The notes under the pieces were generated by a model, which saw only the letters and a list, made by a program, of their open reading frames with translations, searched no databases and was not told where the DNA came from. A stretch of DNA of 64,000 nt from Candidatus Adiutrix sp. (GTDB lineage Bacteria > Desulfobacterota > Desulfarculia > Adiutricales > Adiutricaceae), in NCBI GenBank assembly GCA_031263565.1, contig JAISFR010000081.1, forward strand, positions 1 to 64,000, read 5' to 3'. Each line of letters begins with the position of its first letter. Position 1 is the first letter of the stretch. The translations under genes and the position numbers were made by a program. Below are positions 15,135-23,527 of the stretch, piece after piece.

Positions 15135-17210
15135 TCAGGCCTCTTCGTCCTTGGGTTTGTATTCGGCGATGACCTTGTCCTTGATCTGGGGCGGAGCCTC
15201 GTCGTAACGGGCGAACTCGATGGAGAAGGAGCCCCGGCCGCCGGTCATGGAGGTCAGGGTCGGCGCGTAGCTCAGAATTTCCACCTGGGGCACGTGGGCC
15301 TTGATGATCTGTTTCTTGCCCTTGGCTTCGGTGCCCAGGAGTTTCCCCCGGCGGCTGGAGATGTCGCCCATGACGTCGCCCATGAATTCGTCGGGCACGG
15401 TCACGGTCAGGAGCATGACGGGTTCCAGAATGGTGGGCTTGCATTCCTGAAAGGCTTTTTTGAAGGCCAGGGAGCCGGCTATTTTGAACGACATTTCCGA
15501 AGAGTCCACATCGTGGTAGCTGCCGAAGACCAGGCCGACCTTGAGGTCCACCACCGGGTTGCCGCTGATGACCCCGTTGGCCATGGCCTCGACGATGCCC
15601 TTTTCCACGGCCGGGATGAACTGCCGGGGGATGACCCCGCCGACGATGCGGTCTTCAAAGACAAAGCCCTCGCCCCGGGGCAGAGGTTCCAGGTCGATGA
15701 CCGCATCGCCGTACTGGCCTTTGCCGCCGGTCTGTTTCTTGTATTTGCCCTGAACCTTCAGGGCCTTGCCCTTGATGGTCTCTTTGTAGGCCACCTTGGG
15801 GGCTTTGAGGATCATCTCCACGCCGTATTTGCGTTTCAGTTTTTCCAGGGCGGTGTCGATGTGCACCTGGCCCATGCCGGAGAGGATCATTTCCTTGGTC
15901 TGGTCGTTGCGGGTCAGGCGCAGGGTGACGTCTTCCGCCAGCATTTTGTTGATGGCCGCGAAAACCTTTTCCTCGTCGCCCTTGCTTTTGGCCTCCACGG
16001 CGAAACTGACCACCGGTTCCAGGCTTTTGGGCGCCGGGTAGACGATGGGGGCCGCTTCGTCGCAGACCGTGTCGCCGGTCAGGGTGTTTTTGAGTTTGGC
16101 CACGGCCACGATGTCCCCGGGGCCGGCCTCGTCGATGGGTTTCTGGTTTTTGCCCTCCAGGGTCAGAAGCTGGCCGAAACGTTCCTTCTGGTCCTTTTTG
16201 GGGTTGTAAAAGCCGCTGTCCGGGGTCAGAGCGCCGGAAACCACCCGGATGACCGAAAGCTGGCCCATGGTGTCGGCCACGGTTTTCAGCACCAGGCCGC
16301 TGAAAGGCGCGGCCGGATCAGGTTCCCGGCTCTCGGCCTGGTCAGCGCCCGGCTTCCTGCCCGGCCGGGCGCCCCGGTCCTGGGGGGAGGGCAGATTCAG
16401 GATCAGGTCCAGAATATTCTGAAGGCCGATCATCTTCAGGCCGGAGGCCGGGACGACCGGGGCGATCTTGCAGGCCAGGATCTCTTTTTTGAAGGCCTCA
16501 TTGACTTCTTCGGGGGTGATTTCCTGGCCTTCCAGGAATTTTTCGATCAGGGCGTCGTCGGCCTCGGCCACGGCCTCGACCATCTTTTCCTTCCATTCGG
16601 CGACCAGGGCGGCCATGTCGGCCGGGGCCTCACCCTCGCTGACCTTGCCGCCCTCGCCATAGGTATAGGCCTTGCCGGTCAAAAGGCTGACCAGGCCGCT
16701 GAAAGTGGCCTCGGCCCCGATCGGGAGGAAGGCCGGCACGGCCTGGGGCGCGCCCAGGGATTCGTTGATGTCGGCCAGGGTGCCGTAGAAATCGGCCCGT
16801 TCGCGGTCCATTTTGTTGATGATGATCATGCGCGGCAGCTTATAAAGGTCGGTGAATTCCCAGGTTTTTTCGGTGGAGACCTTGACCCCGTCCACGGCGT
16901 CGACCACCATGACCGCGGAATCGACTCCGTTTAAAACCGTTTTGGTGTCATTTAAGAAGTTTTCATCGCCGGCGGTGTCGACGAAGGTAATTTGATGCTT
17001 CTTCCAGGGCAGGGAGTGAAAGGCGGCGTTGATGGTGCTTTTGCGCTTGATTTCCTCGGGCTCGGCGTCGAGAACGGAACTGCCGTCCATCACCGAGCCC
17101 AGGCGGTTGGTTACCTTGGTGTAAAACAACATGGCCTCGGCCAGCGAAGTCTTGCCGGCCCCGTTATGGGCAATCAAGGCGATGGTTCTCTGTTTGGCGA
17201 CGTCTTTCAT
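15135..17210 (-). CDS. Elongation factor G-like GTPase (EF-G paralogue)
   Basis: A 691-residue translational GTPase of EF-G architecture. The P-loop reads AHNGAGKTS (14-22) instead of the AHIDAGKTT of housekeeping EF-G, followed by DTAGDENF (G3) and NKMD (G4). This marks the FusA2/EF-G-like subfamily of unclear role in ribosome recycling or stress. A Pro/Gly/Arg-rich insert near residues 285-305 separates domains. EF-G C-terminal motifs (VIDLEPLPRGEGFVFED, SYHDVDSSE, FMGDVMGDISSRRGK) are present. The start at 17210 follows AGGGGTGG; the frame to 17297 covers the promoter and is rejected. It is not next to rpsL-rpsG-tuf, which also argues for a paralogue. Confidence 0.85.
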   Translation of the reverse strand: MKDVAKQRTIALIAHNGAGKTSLAEAMLFYTKVTNRLGSVMDGSSVLDAEPEEIKRKSTINAAFHSLPWKKHQITFVDTAGDENFLNDTKTVLNGVDSAVMVVDAVDGVKVSTEKTWEFTDLYKLPRMIIINKMDRERADFYGTLADINESLGAPQAVPAFLPIGAEATFSGLVSLLTGKAYTYGEGGKVSEGEAPADMAALVAEWKEKMVEAVAEADDALIEKFLEGQEITPEEVNEAFKKEILACKIAPVVPASGLKMIGLQNILDLILNLPSPQDRGARPGRKPGADQAESREPDPAAPFSGLVLKTVADTMGQLSVIRVVSGALTPDSGFYNPKKDQKERFGQLLTLEGKNQKPIDEAGPGDIVAVAKLKNTLTGDTVCDEAAPIVYPAPKSLEPVVSFAVEAKSKGDEEKVFAAINKMLAEDVTLRLTRNDQTKEMILSGMGQVHIDTALEKLKRKYGVEMILKAPKVAYKETIKGKALKVQGKYKKQTGGKGQYGDAVIDLEPLPRGEGFVFEDRIVGGVIPRQFIPAVEKGIVEAMANGVISGNPVVDLKVGLVFGSYHDVDSSEMSFKIAGSLAFKKAFQECKPTILEPVMLLTVTVPDEFMGDVMGDISSRRGKLLGTEAKGKKQIIKAHVPQVEILSYAPTLTSMTGGRGSFSIEFARYDEAPPQIKDKVIAEYKPKDEEA

Positions 17211-17261
17211 GGTCCACCCCTGTTTTTTTGTGATGATTGTGATCCGCCGAACGATCTTAAG

Positions 17262-17291
17262 AGTATGGTGTAAAAAGCCCCCTTTTGTCAA
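17262..17291 (-). promoter_or_regulatory. Promoter for the EF-G-like gene
   Basis: Reverse strand: TTGACA, 18 bases, CATACT, about 50 bases before the start codon. It is immediately downstream of the tRNA-Arg terminator. Confidence 0.55.
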
Positions 17292-17299
17292 CCTCAATT

Positions 17300-17338
17300 A
17301 AAAAAGCCGGGGCTTCAGCAAAAAACTGAAGCCCCGGC
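17300..17338 (-). terminator. Rho-independent terminator of tRNA-Arg
   Basis: On the reverse strand a 13-bp GC-rich stem (17338-17326 with 17318-17306) with a seven-base loop is followed by six T. It lies eight bases past the tRNA 3' end. Confidence 0.85.
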
Positions 17339-17345
17339 CTGGAAA

Positions 17346-17422
17346 TGGTGGGCGATGCGCGATTCGAACGCGCGGCCTTTAGCTCCGGAGGCTAACGCTC
17401 TATCCAGCTGAGCTAATCGCCC
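17346..17422 (-). tRNA. tRNA-Arg (anticodon CCG)
   Basis: The reverse strand folds as a full cloverleaf of 77 bases. Acceptor GGGCGAT pairs with ATCGCCC; D-arm GCTC/GAGC; anticodon stem TTAGC/GCTAA with loop CTCCGGA (anticodon CCG); T-arm GCGCG/CGCGC with loop TTCGAAT. Discriminator A and an encoded CCA end at 17346. It reads CGG arginine codons, which are common in this GC-rich genome. It has its own promoter and terminator. Confidence 0.96.
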
Positions 17423-17461
17423 GCGGCGCCCGCGGCGGCCGCTTTAGACGCCAGATAGGGA

Positions 17462-17489
17462 ATTATAGCGCAGTTGCGGCAAAAGTAAA
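17462..17489 (-). promoter_or_regulatory. Promoter for tRNA-Arg
   Basis: Reverse strand: TTTACT, 16 bases, perfect TATAAT, about 40 bases before the tRNA 5' end. It lies between the coiled-coil gene stop and the tRNA. Confidence 0.6.
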
Positions 17490-17499
17490 GCTTTTTCCC

Positions 17500-18354
17500 T
17501 CAGGTCAGTTCCAGGCCGGCCTGTTCCAGTTTGGTGATCAGGCGGTTGACAATGGCCCTGAAGTTGTGGGCGCTCTCCACGGTGAGCTTGTTGGCCTCCA
17601 AAAGGCGGCTCAGTTCCCGCATTTCCGGGGCCACGCTGGAGCGGACCCTTTTGCGCAGAAGATTGACCTCGTGCACGGCGTCGGCGCTGGAACGCTCGGT
17701 CAGCCGCCTGATTTCCTCGGAGTATTTGAGCACGGCCTCTTCCAGCCGGCGCTCGGTCAGGGCCACCTTGCCCTGGCTTTCCGAAATTATCAGATTCATG
17801 CGCCGGGCTTCCTTTTCATGCTGACCGGCGGCTTCGCGTTCGGCGGCCAGCCGGCGCTCCATGGCGTCGATCTTCTGATTGGCGGCCTTCAGAGCCGTAT
17901 TGAGGGCCTCGTTCTCCTGAACGGTGCGGGCCAGCTCCTGCCGGTAAAAATTGGCGTCGTTTTCCTTCTGGGCCAGCTTGTTGGCCAGGTCGCTGTTGTC
18001 CCGGGTCAGCTTTTTGAACTGCTTTTCGTAGTTCTGGGTTTTCTGGTTGAGGGTCGAGAGCAGGCTTTCCTGCTCTTCAAAAGTGTTGGTCACCTCCATC
18101 AGGTCGCCGGTCAGACGGTCGAGTTCCTGTTTCTGATCTTCCCTGAGCTTGTTCAGGGCCCGGTATTCACCCTCCAACTGGCGGTATCGGGCGCCGGCGG
18201 ATTTGTTGAGCTCCTCGTAGGCCGCCTCCAGATCCCGCAGATAGCCGCCCAGAATGCGCATGTTGTTGTGGGGGTCGAAGCCGGGGGGCAGAAGATCGGT
18301 CAGCGTGTTTGACTTTTCAAGAGCCTTGAGTCGATTTTTTACGGTTACAGCCAT
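17500..18354 (-). CDS. Coiled-coil protein of unknown function
   Basis: A 284-residue, highly charged, almost entirely helical protein. From about residue 37 to 240 heptad-like spacing of Leu, Ile and Ala with Glu, Lys, Arg and Gln predicts a long coiled coil. The first 35 residues and the last 45 (AHNFRAIVNRLITKLEQAGLELT region) look like separate capping segments. No signal peptide or membrane segment is present, so it is cytoplasmic. I recognise no family. The ribosome site is weak (TTGAG). It lies alone upstream of tRNA-Arg and divergent from the KamA-type gene. A scaffold or cell-shape role would be a guess. Confidence 0.75.
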   Translation of the reverse strand: MAVTVKNRLKALEKSNTLTDLLPPGFDPHNNMRILGGYLRDLEAAYEELNKSAGARYRQLEGEYRALNKLREDQKQELDRLTGDLMEVTNTFEEQESLLSTLNQKTQNYEKQFKKLTRDNSDLANKLAQKENDANFYRQELARTVQENEALNTALKAANQKIDAMERRLAAEREAAGQHEKEARRMNLIISESQGKVALTERRLEEAVLKYSEEIRRLTERSSADAVHEVNLLRKRVRSSVAPEMRELSRLLEANKLTVESAHNFRAIVNRLITKLEQAGLELT

Positions 18355-18552
18355 TTTGAACTCAAGTCGTCAACCGCGGCCCGCCCGGCGTGGCCGCACA
18401 TTGATGAAAGGAACGGTTTGTTCCCTATAAATATTGAATTTATATCGGCAGATAAAATTCCGCCAACGGAAGTCCCCGACCGGCCGGGATTCCCAAATCC
18501 CCCCCACTGTAACACATGACGGAGTGCGGCGCCACCCCGAAAGAACAGCCGC

Positions 18553-18582
18553 TTGACCTGACTGTTTTTTTATTGTTATTAT
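18553..18582 (+). promoter_or_regulatory. Promoter for the KamA-type gene
   Basis: TTGACC, 18 bases including a T-run, TATTAT. Transcription would start near 18589, about 43 bases before the ATG with its AAGGAGG. Confidence 0.6.
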
Positions 18583-18631
18583 AAACCGTGCGCAAGTCAA
18601 GGATAAACAGCGCAAAGCAAGGAGGCTGCCT

Positions 18632-19960
18632 ATGACGGAACATAAGTATCAGGCCTACAATGCCCGCAATTTTCGGGAGATCACCCAGTTAGCCGACTGG
18701 CCGGCGTCGGCTCTCAGGGAAATCGAGACCGTGGCCCGGGTTCTGCCGTTTAAGACCAACAACTATGTGGTCGACGAACTGATCGACTGGGACCAGATTC
18801 CGGGCGACCCCATGTATACTCTTAATTTCCCCCGGCGGGAACTTTTAAGGGCCGCCCACTGGCAGCGCCTGTCCCGGGCCGTGACCCGGGGCCTTCCGGA
18901 GCACGATCTCAAAAGCCTGGTCCGGGCCATCCAACTGGAACTCAACCCGGATCCCTCCAGCCAGAGCGCCAACGTGCCTCTCTTAAACGGACACCGGGTC
19001 AGCGGCGCCCAGCATAAATACCGGGAAACCGTGCTCTTCTTTCCCCAGGCCGGGCAGAGCTGCCACGCCTTCTGCACCTTCTGCTTCCGCTGGCCCCAGT
19101 TCGTCGGCTTTTCCCAGTCCCGTTTCAGCGGCAAGGACAGCCAGACTATGGCCGAATACCTCAAAATACACCCCAGGGTCACCGACCTACTGATCACCGG
19201 CGGCGACCCCATGACCATGAGGGCCGGCGTACTGGAGACCTGCCTGACGCCCTTCCTGGGCAAGGATCTGGCCCACCTGCGGACCATCCGCATCGGCACC
19301 AAGAGCCTCAGCTATTGGCCCTACCGCTATCTCAGCGACCCCGACTCGGACGACCTTCTGCGGCTCTTCGACCGGGTGGTCAAGAGCGGCCGCAATCTCT
19401 CGATCATGGCCCATTTCAACCACCCGGTGGAACTGTCCACCGAGGCGGTCAGAAAGGCCATCATTCGCCTCCGCGGCACCGGCGCCCAGATCCGCACCCA
19501 GTCGCCGCTTTTGCACCACATCAACGACAAGCCCGAACTCTGGGCCGAAATGTGGCGCCAACAGGTGGATCTCAACTGCATCCCCTATTATATGTTCGTG
19601 GAACGCGACACCGGGGCCAAGCACTTTTTCGCCCTGCCGCTGGAACGCTGCTGGCAGATTTTCCGTCAGGCCTATCAGCGGGTCAGCGGGCTCGGCCGCA
19701 CGGTCAAGGGTCCGGTCATGAGCGCCACGCCCGGCAAAGTGGAGATCCTGGGCGTCACCGAACTGAACGATGAAAAGGTCTTTATGCTGCGCTTCATTCA
19801 GGGCCGCAACGCCGACTGGGTCGATCGGCCCTTCTTCGCCCTCTATGACCGCACGGCCACCTGGCTCAACGGCCTCAAGCCGGCCTTCGGCGAGCATGAT
19901 TTCTTCTTTGAAAAAGAACTCAAGGGCATGCTCACGGCCCGCATGCAGCCCATGGGCTGA
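18632..19960 (+). CDS. KamA-family radical SAM aminomutase
   Basis: A 442-residue member of the lysine 2,3-aminomutase family. The radical SAM cluster motif is CHAFCTFC (Cys144, Cys148, Cys151). LLITGGDPM is the SAM-binding stretch, and MSATPGKVEIL places a likely PLP-binding lysine at about 369. Family members convert L-lysine to beta-lysine for fermentation, osmolyte synthesis or EF-P modification. The sequence between the SAM core and the PGK motif differs from classic KamA, so the true substrate is uncertain. AAGGAGG lies upstream. It is followed after three bases by sfsA. No ablB-type acetyltransferase or epmA lies beside it. Confidence 0.82.
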   Translation: MTEHKYQAYNARNFREITQLADWPASALREIETVARVLPFKTNNYVVDELIDWDQIPGDPMYTLNFPRRELLRAAHWQRLSRAVTRGLPEHDLKSLVRAIQLELNPDPSSQSANVPLLNGHRVSGAQHKYRETVLFFPQAGQSCHAFCTFCFRWPQFVGFSQSRFSGKDSQTMAEYLKIHPRVTDLLITGGDPMTMRAGVLETCLTPFLGKDLAHLRTIRIGTKSLSYWPYRYLSDPDSDDLLRLFDRVVKSGRNLSIMAHFNHPVELSTEAVRKAIIRLRGTGAQIRTQSPLLHHINDKPELWAEMWRQQVDLNCIPYYMFVERDTGAKHFFALPLERCWQIFRQAYQRVSGLGRTVKGPVMSATPGKVEILGVTELNDEKVFMLRFIQGRNADWVDRPFFALYDRTATWLNGLKPAFGEHDFFFEKELKGMLTARMQPMG

Positions 19961-19963
19961 CTG

Positions 19964-20710
19964 ATGCCCGTCGATTCTTCCGGATATCTGGCCCCGGCCC
20001 CCGGCGGGGGCCTGTCGTGGGGACCGCTGATCAGAGGGCGGCTGATCCGCCGCTACAAGCGCTTTCTGGCCGATGTGGAACTGGACGGCGGCTGGCCCGG
20101 CACCGCCCACACCCCCAACACCGGCCGCATGCTGGGCTGCTCCGAACCCGGGCGCCCGGTCTGGCTGTCCCGCCACGAGGGCGGCGGCCGCAAATATCCC
20201 CTGACCTTGGAAATGATTCAGATGCCCACGGCCCTGGTGGGCGTCAACACCATGGTCCCCAACCGGCTGGCGGCTCTGGCCGCCGCCGCCGGGTTACTGG
20301 CTGAGACCCGCGGCCCGGTCCAGGTGGCCAGGGAAGTGACGGTCGGCCGCAGCCGCCTGGATCTGCGCCTGACCGATGCCCGGGGCGGAATCATCATGGT
20401 GGAAGTAAAAAACTGCACCCTGGCTGAAAACGGGGCGGCCTTTTTCCCGGATGCGGTCACCGAGCGGGGGACCAGGCATCTGGACGAACTGGCCGCGCTG
20501 GCCGCAAGCGGCCTCAGGGCGGCGCTCTTCATTTTGGTTCAGCGGGCCGATGCCGATCATTTTCGGCCGGCCGACCATATTGATCCCGAATGGGGCCGCC
20601 GCCTGAGGACCGCCGTGGCCCGCGGGGTGGAAGTCTGGGCCTACCGGGCCGATTTGAGCCTGGAGAAGATCAGCCTGGGCGACCCTTTGCCGGTGCTTCT
20701 TAAACCCTGA
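19964..20710 (+). CDS. sfsA: SfsA family DNA/RNA nuclease-like protein
   Basis: A 248-residue SfsA family protein. Recognised from HTPNTGRMLGC near residue 46, the central VNT-x-x-x-NRL and the nuclease-like core LDLRL-x8-VEVKNCTL with FPDAVTERGTRHL. E. coli SfsA was described as a sugar fermentation stimulation protein binding DNA; the fold is PD-(D/E)XK-like. The start codon is three bases after the preceding stop, so the two genes form an operon. The upstream 15-residue extension before LSWGPLIRGRLI is slightly longer than usual. Confidence 0.9.
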   Translation: MPVDSSGYLAPAPGGGLSWGPLIRGRLIRRYKRFLADVELDGGWPGTAHTPNTGRMLGCSEPGRPVWLSRHEGGGRKYPLTLEMIQMPTALVGVNTMVPNRLAALAAAAGLLAETRGPVQVAREVTVGRSRLDLRLTDARGGIIMVEVKNCTLAENGAAFFPDAVTERGTRHLDELAALAASGLRAALFILVQRADADHFRPADHIDPEWGRRLRTAVARGVEVWAYRADLSLEKISLGDPLPVLLKP

Positions 20711-20826
20711 AATACCTGTATAAATTTGCTCTGGCATTCACCTGTGATTCAATATATAATAATAGTTTTCGGGGACGCCGCAGGATGCTGGGGTCCATAT
20801 CCGGAACCTGGACAAGTGAGGAAAAA

Positions 20827-21411
20827 ATGCCTGTTGCGCTGGCTAAGCAGGCCATAGACGACAGCGCCCGGTCCCTGGCCCTGGCCCCGGCCGAACTTCT
20901 GGCCGAAGCGGCCCGTTTTCTGGCCCGGACCCTGGCCGACGGCGGCACCATCTTCATCTGCGGCAACGGCGGCAGCGCCTCCCAGGCCCAGCACCTGGCC
21001 GCCGAGTTCGTGGGCCGCTTCCTGATGGAGCGGCCGGGGCTGCCGGCCGTGGCCCTGACCACCGACAGTTCCATCCTGACCGCCGTCGGCAACGACTACG
21101 GCTTTGAGGAAGTCTTTGCCCGGCAGGTCAAAGCCTTGATGCGGCCGGGGGACGTCTTGTGGGGCCTGTCCACCAGCGGGCGCTCGCCCAACGTGCTGAA
21201 AGCCTTTCAGGCCGCCAGAGAAGCCGGGGGGCGCTGCCTGATGATGTGCGGGGCCGGGCCGCCCCCGGGCCTGGACCTGGATCTGGTCATCCCGGCCCCG
21301 GTCCCCGACACCCCCAGAATCCAGGAAATGCATCTTTTATACGGCCATACCATTTGCCAACTGGTGGACCATCTGCTCTTCGACGTCCCCGGGGAGACCG
21401 ACCGGCTCTGA
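20827..21411 (+). CDS. gmhA: Phosphoheptose isomerase (SIS domain)
   Basis: A 194-residue SIS-domain protein that converts sedoheptulose-7-phosphate to glycero-manno-heptose-7-phosphate for LPS inner core. The family motif FICGNGGSASQAQHLAAEF spans about 38-56, with ALTTDSSILTAVGNDYGFEEVFARQV and STSGRSPNVLKAFQAAREAG following. The start at 20827 has GAGG five bases upstream; the longer frame to 20785 starts beyond a plausible leader. A TATAAT (20755-20760) may be its -10. It is followed by an uncharacterised gene after seven bases. Its presence supports a heptose-containing LPS together with lptD. Confidence 0.9.
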   Translation: MPVALAKQAIDDSARSLALAPAELLAEAARFLARTLADGGTIFICGNGGSASQAQHLAAEFVGRFLMERPGLPAVALTTDSSILTAVGNDYGFEEVFARQVKALMRPGDVLWGLSTSGRSPNVLKAFQAAREAGGRCLMMCGAGPPPGLDLDLVIPAPVPDTPRIQEMHLLYGHTICQLVDHLLFDVPGETDRL

Positions 21412-21418
21412 GGTGGCC

Positions 21419-22372
21419 ATGAAAGACTATTCACCGCTGGATTTCAAAGCCGTCCGGACCACCGACCTCGACGGCCGCCATTCCAAGGTCAAAGTCGGCG
21501 CTTTCGCCCGGCCCCTGAAAAAGGGCGCGGCCCTGTCCGATTTTTTCCAGGGCCTGCCGAAAATCCTGGCCGCTGCCGACCTCCAGGAGGCCGCCGCCCG
21601 GATCGCGGCCGCCAGGGCCGCCGGCCGGCCGGTGATTCTGGCCATGGGCGGCCACGTCATCAAGGTCGGTCTGGGGCCCCTGATAATCGACCTGGTTGAA
21701 CGGGGCCTCATTGACGGCCTGGCCGCCAACGGTTCGGTCATGGTGCACGATGCCGAGGCGGCCCTGGTCGGCGCCACCAGCGAAGATGTGGACGCCACCC
21801 TGGGCTCGGGCCATTTCGGGGTCACCGCCCAGACCGGGGCCCTGATCAACCGGGCCGCCCGGGAGGCCGCCCGGGCCGGGGAGGGCCTGGGCCACGCTCT
21901 GGGGCAGGCCCTGATCGCGCAGGCGCCGCCTTTTCTGCCGGTGAGCCTTCTGGCGGCCGCCGTTCGGCTCAAGAGGCCCCTGACCATTCACGCGGCCATC
22001 GGCACCGACGTTTACAACATTCACCCGGAGGCCGACGGCGCGGCTCTGGGGGCCTCCAGCATGCACGATTTCCGGATTTTTTGCCGGATGGTCAGCCAGC
22101 TCGACGGCGGGGTCTTCATCAACCTCGGCTCGGCGGTCATCATGCCCGAGGTTTTCTTAAAAGCCCTGACTCTGGTGCGCAACCTGGGCCATCAGGTGGG
22201 GAATCTGACCACCATCAATATGGACTTCATCCGCCATTACCGCCCCTCGGTCAATGTGGTCGGCCGGCCCACCCAGGACGGCGGCCGGGGTTTTTATTTC
22301 ATCGGCCATCATGAGATCATGTTTCCGCTTCTGATGTCCCAGGTCCTGGAGCGGCTGCCCGGGGAGGGCTGA
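21419..22372 (+). CDS. Conserved protein, deoxyhypusine-synthase-like (tentative)
   Basis: A 317-residue cytoplasmic protein. Residues about 70-135 (VILAMGGHVIKVGLGPLI, then DLVERGLIDGLAANGS) look like the NAD-binding alpha/beta core of deoxyhypusine-synthase-type folds, and FYFIGHHEIMFPLL near the end is distinctive. The assignment is only by resemblance. Bacteria generally lack eIF5A, so bacterial members are usually of other or unknown function. ATG 21419 has GAGG five bases upstream; the overlapping GTG at 21413 is less likely. It is tightly coupled to gmhA, so a sugar or LPS role is possible. I cannot name its reaction. Confidence 0.6.
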   Translation: MKDYSPLDFKAVRTTDLDGRHSKVKVGAFARPLKKGAALSDFFQGLPKILAAADLQEAAARIAAARAAGRPVILAMGGHVIKVGLGPLIIDLVERGLIDGLAANGSVMVHDAEAALVGATSEDVDATLGSGHFGVTAQTGALINRAAREAARAGEGLGHALGQALIAQAPPFLPVSLLAAAVRLKRPLTIHAAIGTDVYNIHPEADGAALGASSMHDFRIFCRMVSQLDGGVFINLGSAVIMPEVFLKALTLVRNLGHQVGNLTTINMDFIRHYRPSVNVVGRPTQDGGRGFYFIGHHEIMFPLLMSQVLERLPGEG

Positions 22373-22451
22373 GATGGACGGGGCGGCGACCAAGGCCTGG
22401 CGGGCGGAGCCCCGGGCCCGCGAATCATTGAGGTCTGCGCTTTGCTTGAGG

Positions 22452-22480
22452 GCTTCGCAATCAGCCTTTTAATTCACGAT
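22452..22480 (+). repeat. 29-nt dispersed repeat, copy A
   Basis: It begins GCTTCGCAATCAGCC and ends AATTCACGAT, matching 39368-39396 at 27 of 29 positions. It is intergenic, before the LUD gene. Confidence 0.55.
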
Positions 22481-22526
22481 TTAAACTTTGACGACGTATG
22501 AGAGCGCCAAGACTGGGAGGTCAAGC

Positions 22527-23180
22527 ATGAACGACGCGGAAATCAAAGCCTGGCAATGGGAATGCCAGGCCGGGGACCTGATCAAAAAAATGGAAAAACG
22601 CGGCTTTAAGGCCTGCTACGCGTCCACCGGGGCCGAGGCCAGAAAGATCATTCTGGATCTGGTGCCGGATAGGGGCGCGGTGGGGCTTTTGGGCAGCCAG
22701 ACCATGAACCAGATCGGCGTCTACGCCCACTTCCGGGCCAGCGGCCGGGAACTGGTGGATCACGCCACCCAGCTCAAAGGGCTGGGCCCGGAAGAAGCTC
22801 ACGACTATCGGCGCCGGATCTTCCTGGCCGAGGTCATGCTGGCCAGCGCCAACGCCGTAGACGCCGACGGGCGGCTCTACAATATCGACGGCGTCGGCAA
22901 TCGGGTGGCCGCCATGATCTACGGCCCCAACCAGGTCATTTTGGCCGTCGGCATGAACAAAGTCTGCGCCAGCCCGGAAGAGGCCTGGCGCCGGGCCCGG
23001 CAGACCGCCTCGCCCATGAACAACAAGCGAATCGGGCTTCCCAACCCCTGCACCAAGTCGGCCCGCTGCCACGACTGTCAGCTGGAGAGCAGCATCTGCA
23101 ACTATTTCACCATCATCGACCGTTCCAAACCGGTCGGCCGCATCAATGTGGTGTTGATCGGCGAGCTTTTAGGCTATTAA
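22527..23180 (+). CDS. LUD domain (LutC/YkgG-type) protein
   Basis: A 217-residue protein of the LUD/DUF162 group. The fold motif includes KACYASTGAEA, GSQTMNQIG and AMIYGPNQVILAVGMNKV. The C-terminus has a cysteine cluster, CTKSARCHDCQ then SSIC, seen in stand-alone members of this family. Relatives such as LutC take part in lactate utilisation with LutA and LutB, but neither partner lies here, so the role is open. The start at 22527 has GGGAGG six bases upstream. It is followed by a strong GC-rich hairpin (23189-23221). Confidence 0.8.
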   Translation: MNDAEIKAWQWECQAGDLIKKMEKRGFKACYASTGAEARKIILDLVPDRGAVGLLGSQTMNQIGVYAHFRASGRELVDHATQLKGLGPEEAHDYRRRIFLAEVMLASANAVDADGRLYNIDGVGNRVAAMIYGPNQVILAVGMNKVCASPEEAWRRARQTASPMNNKRIGLPNPCTKSARCHDCQLESSICNYFTIIDRSKPVGRINVVLIGELLGY

Positions 23181-23188
23181 ACCTGAAC

Positions 23189-23221
23189 CCGGGGCGGCCG
23201 GTCCGGGACCGGCCGCCCCGG
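23189..23221. other. 15-bp GC hairpin between genes
   Basis: Bases 23189-23203 pair perfectly with 23207-23221 around CGG. There is no T-run, so it is more likely an mRNA stability or processing hairpin than a terminator. Confidence 0.45.
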
Positions 23222-23239
23222 CGCCATACAAGGTGCTTG

Positions 23240-23479
23240 ATGCCCATTTACGAATTTCACTGCCGGGACTGCGGCCGGGACTTTGAGGAACTGGTTCTGG
23301 GCCGTCCCGAAAAAATAGTCTGCCCCGACTGCGGGCGGGAAAACTGCGAAAAACTGATGTCCGCCTCCAGCTTCTTCTCCAAGGGGGCCGACGGTTCGAC
23401 CACTTCCGGTTCGGCCGGCTCCGGCTGCGGCGGCTGCGCGGCCACTTCCTGCGCCACCTGCGGCGGCGGGGGCTGCTGA
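23240..23479 (+). CDS. FmdB-type zinc ribbon protein
   Basis: A 79-residue protein of the FmdB putative regulatory family. It begins MPIYEFHCRDCG with zinc ligands Cys8 and Cys11, then CPDC (28-31). The end is an unusual Gly/Ser/Cys-rich tail (CGGCAATSC, CATCGGGGC) with six more cysteines that could bind metal. Such proteins are widespread and mostly uncharacterised. An AAGGTG lies upstream of the ATG. It precedes hemC by about 50 bases. Confidence 0.85.
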   Translation: MPIYEFHCRDCGRDFEELVLGRPEKIVCPDCGRENCEKLMSASSFFSKGADGSTTSGSAGSGCGGCAATSCATCGGGGC

Positions 23480-23527
23480 CGGCTTTGGCCGTTAAAATTA
23501 TAAACTGACGCGAGACATTGGATGGTC

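Noticed and set aside
18410-18424. LexA/SOS box GGAAC-N5-GTTCC
   Set aside because: Spacing differs from the GAAC-N4-GTTC form and it is not placed at a promoter of a repair gene.
23480-23527. Cobalamin riboswitch before hemC/cobA-hemD
   Set aside because: Spacer is too short and no B12-box-like sequence is present.
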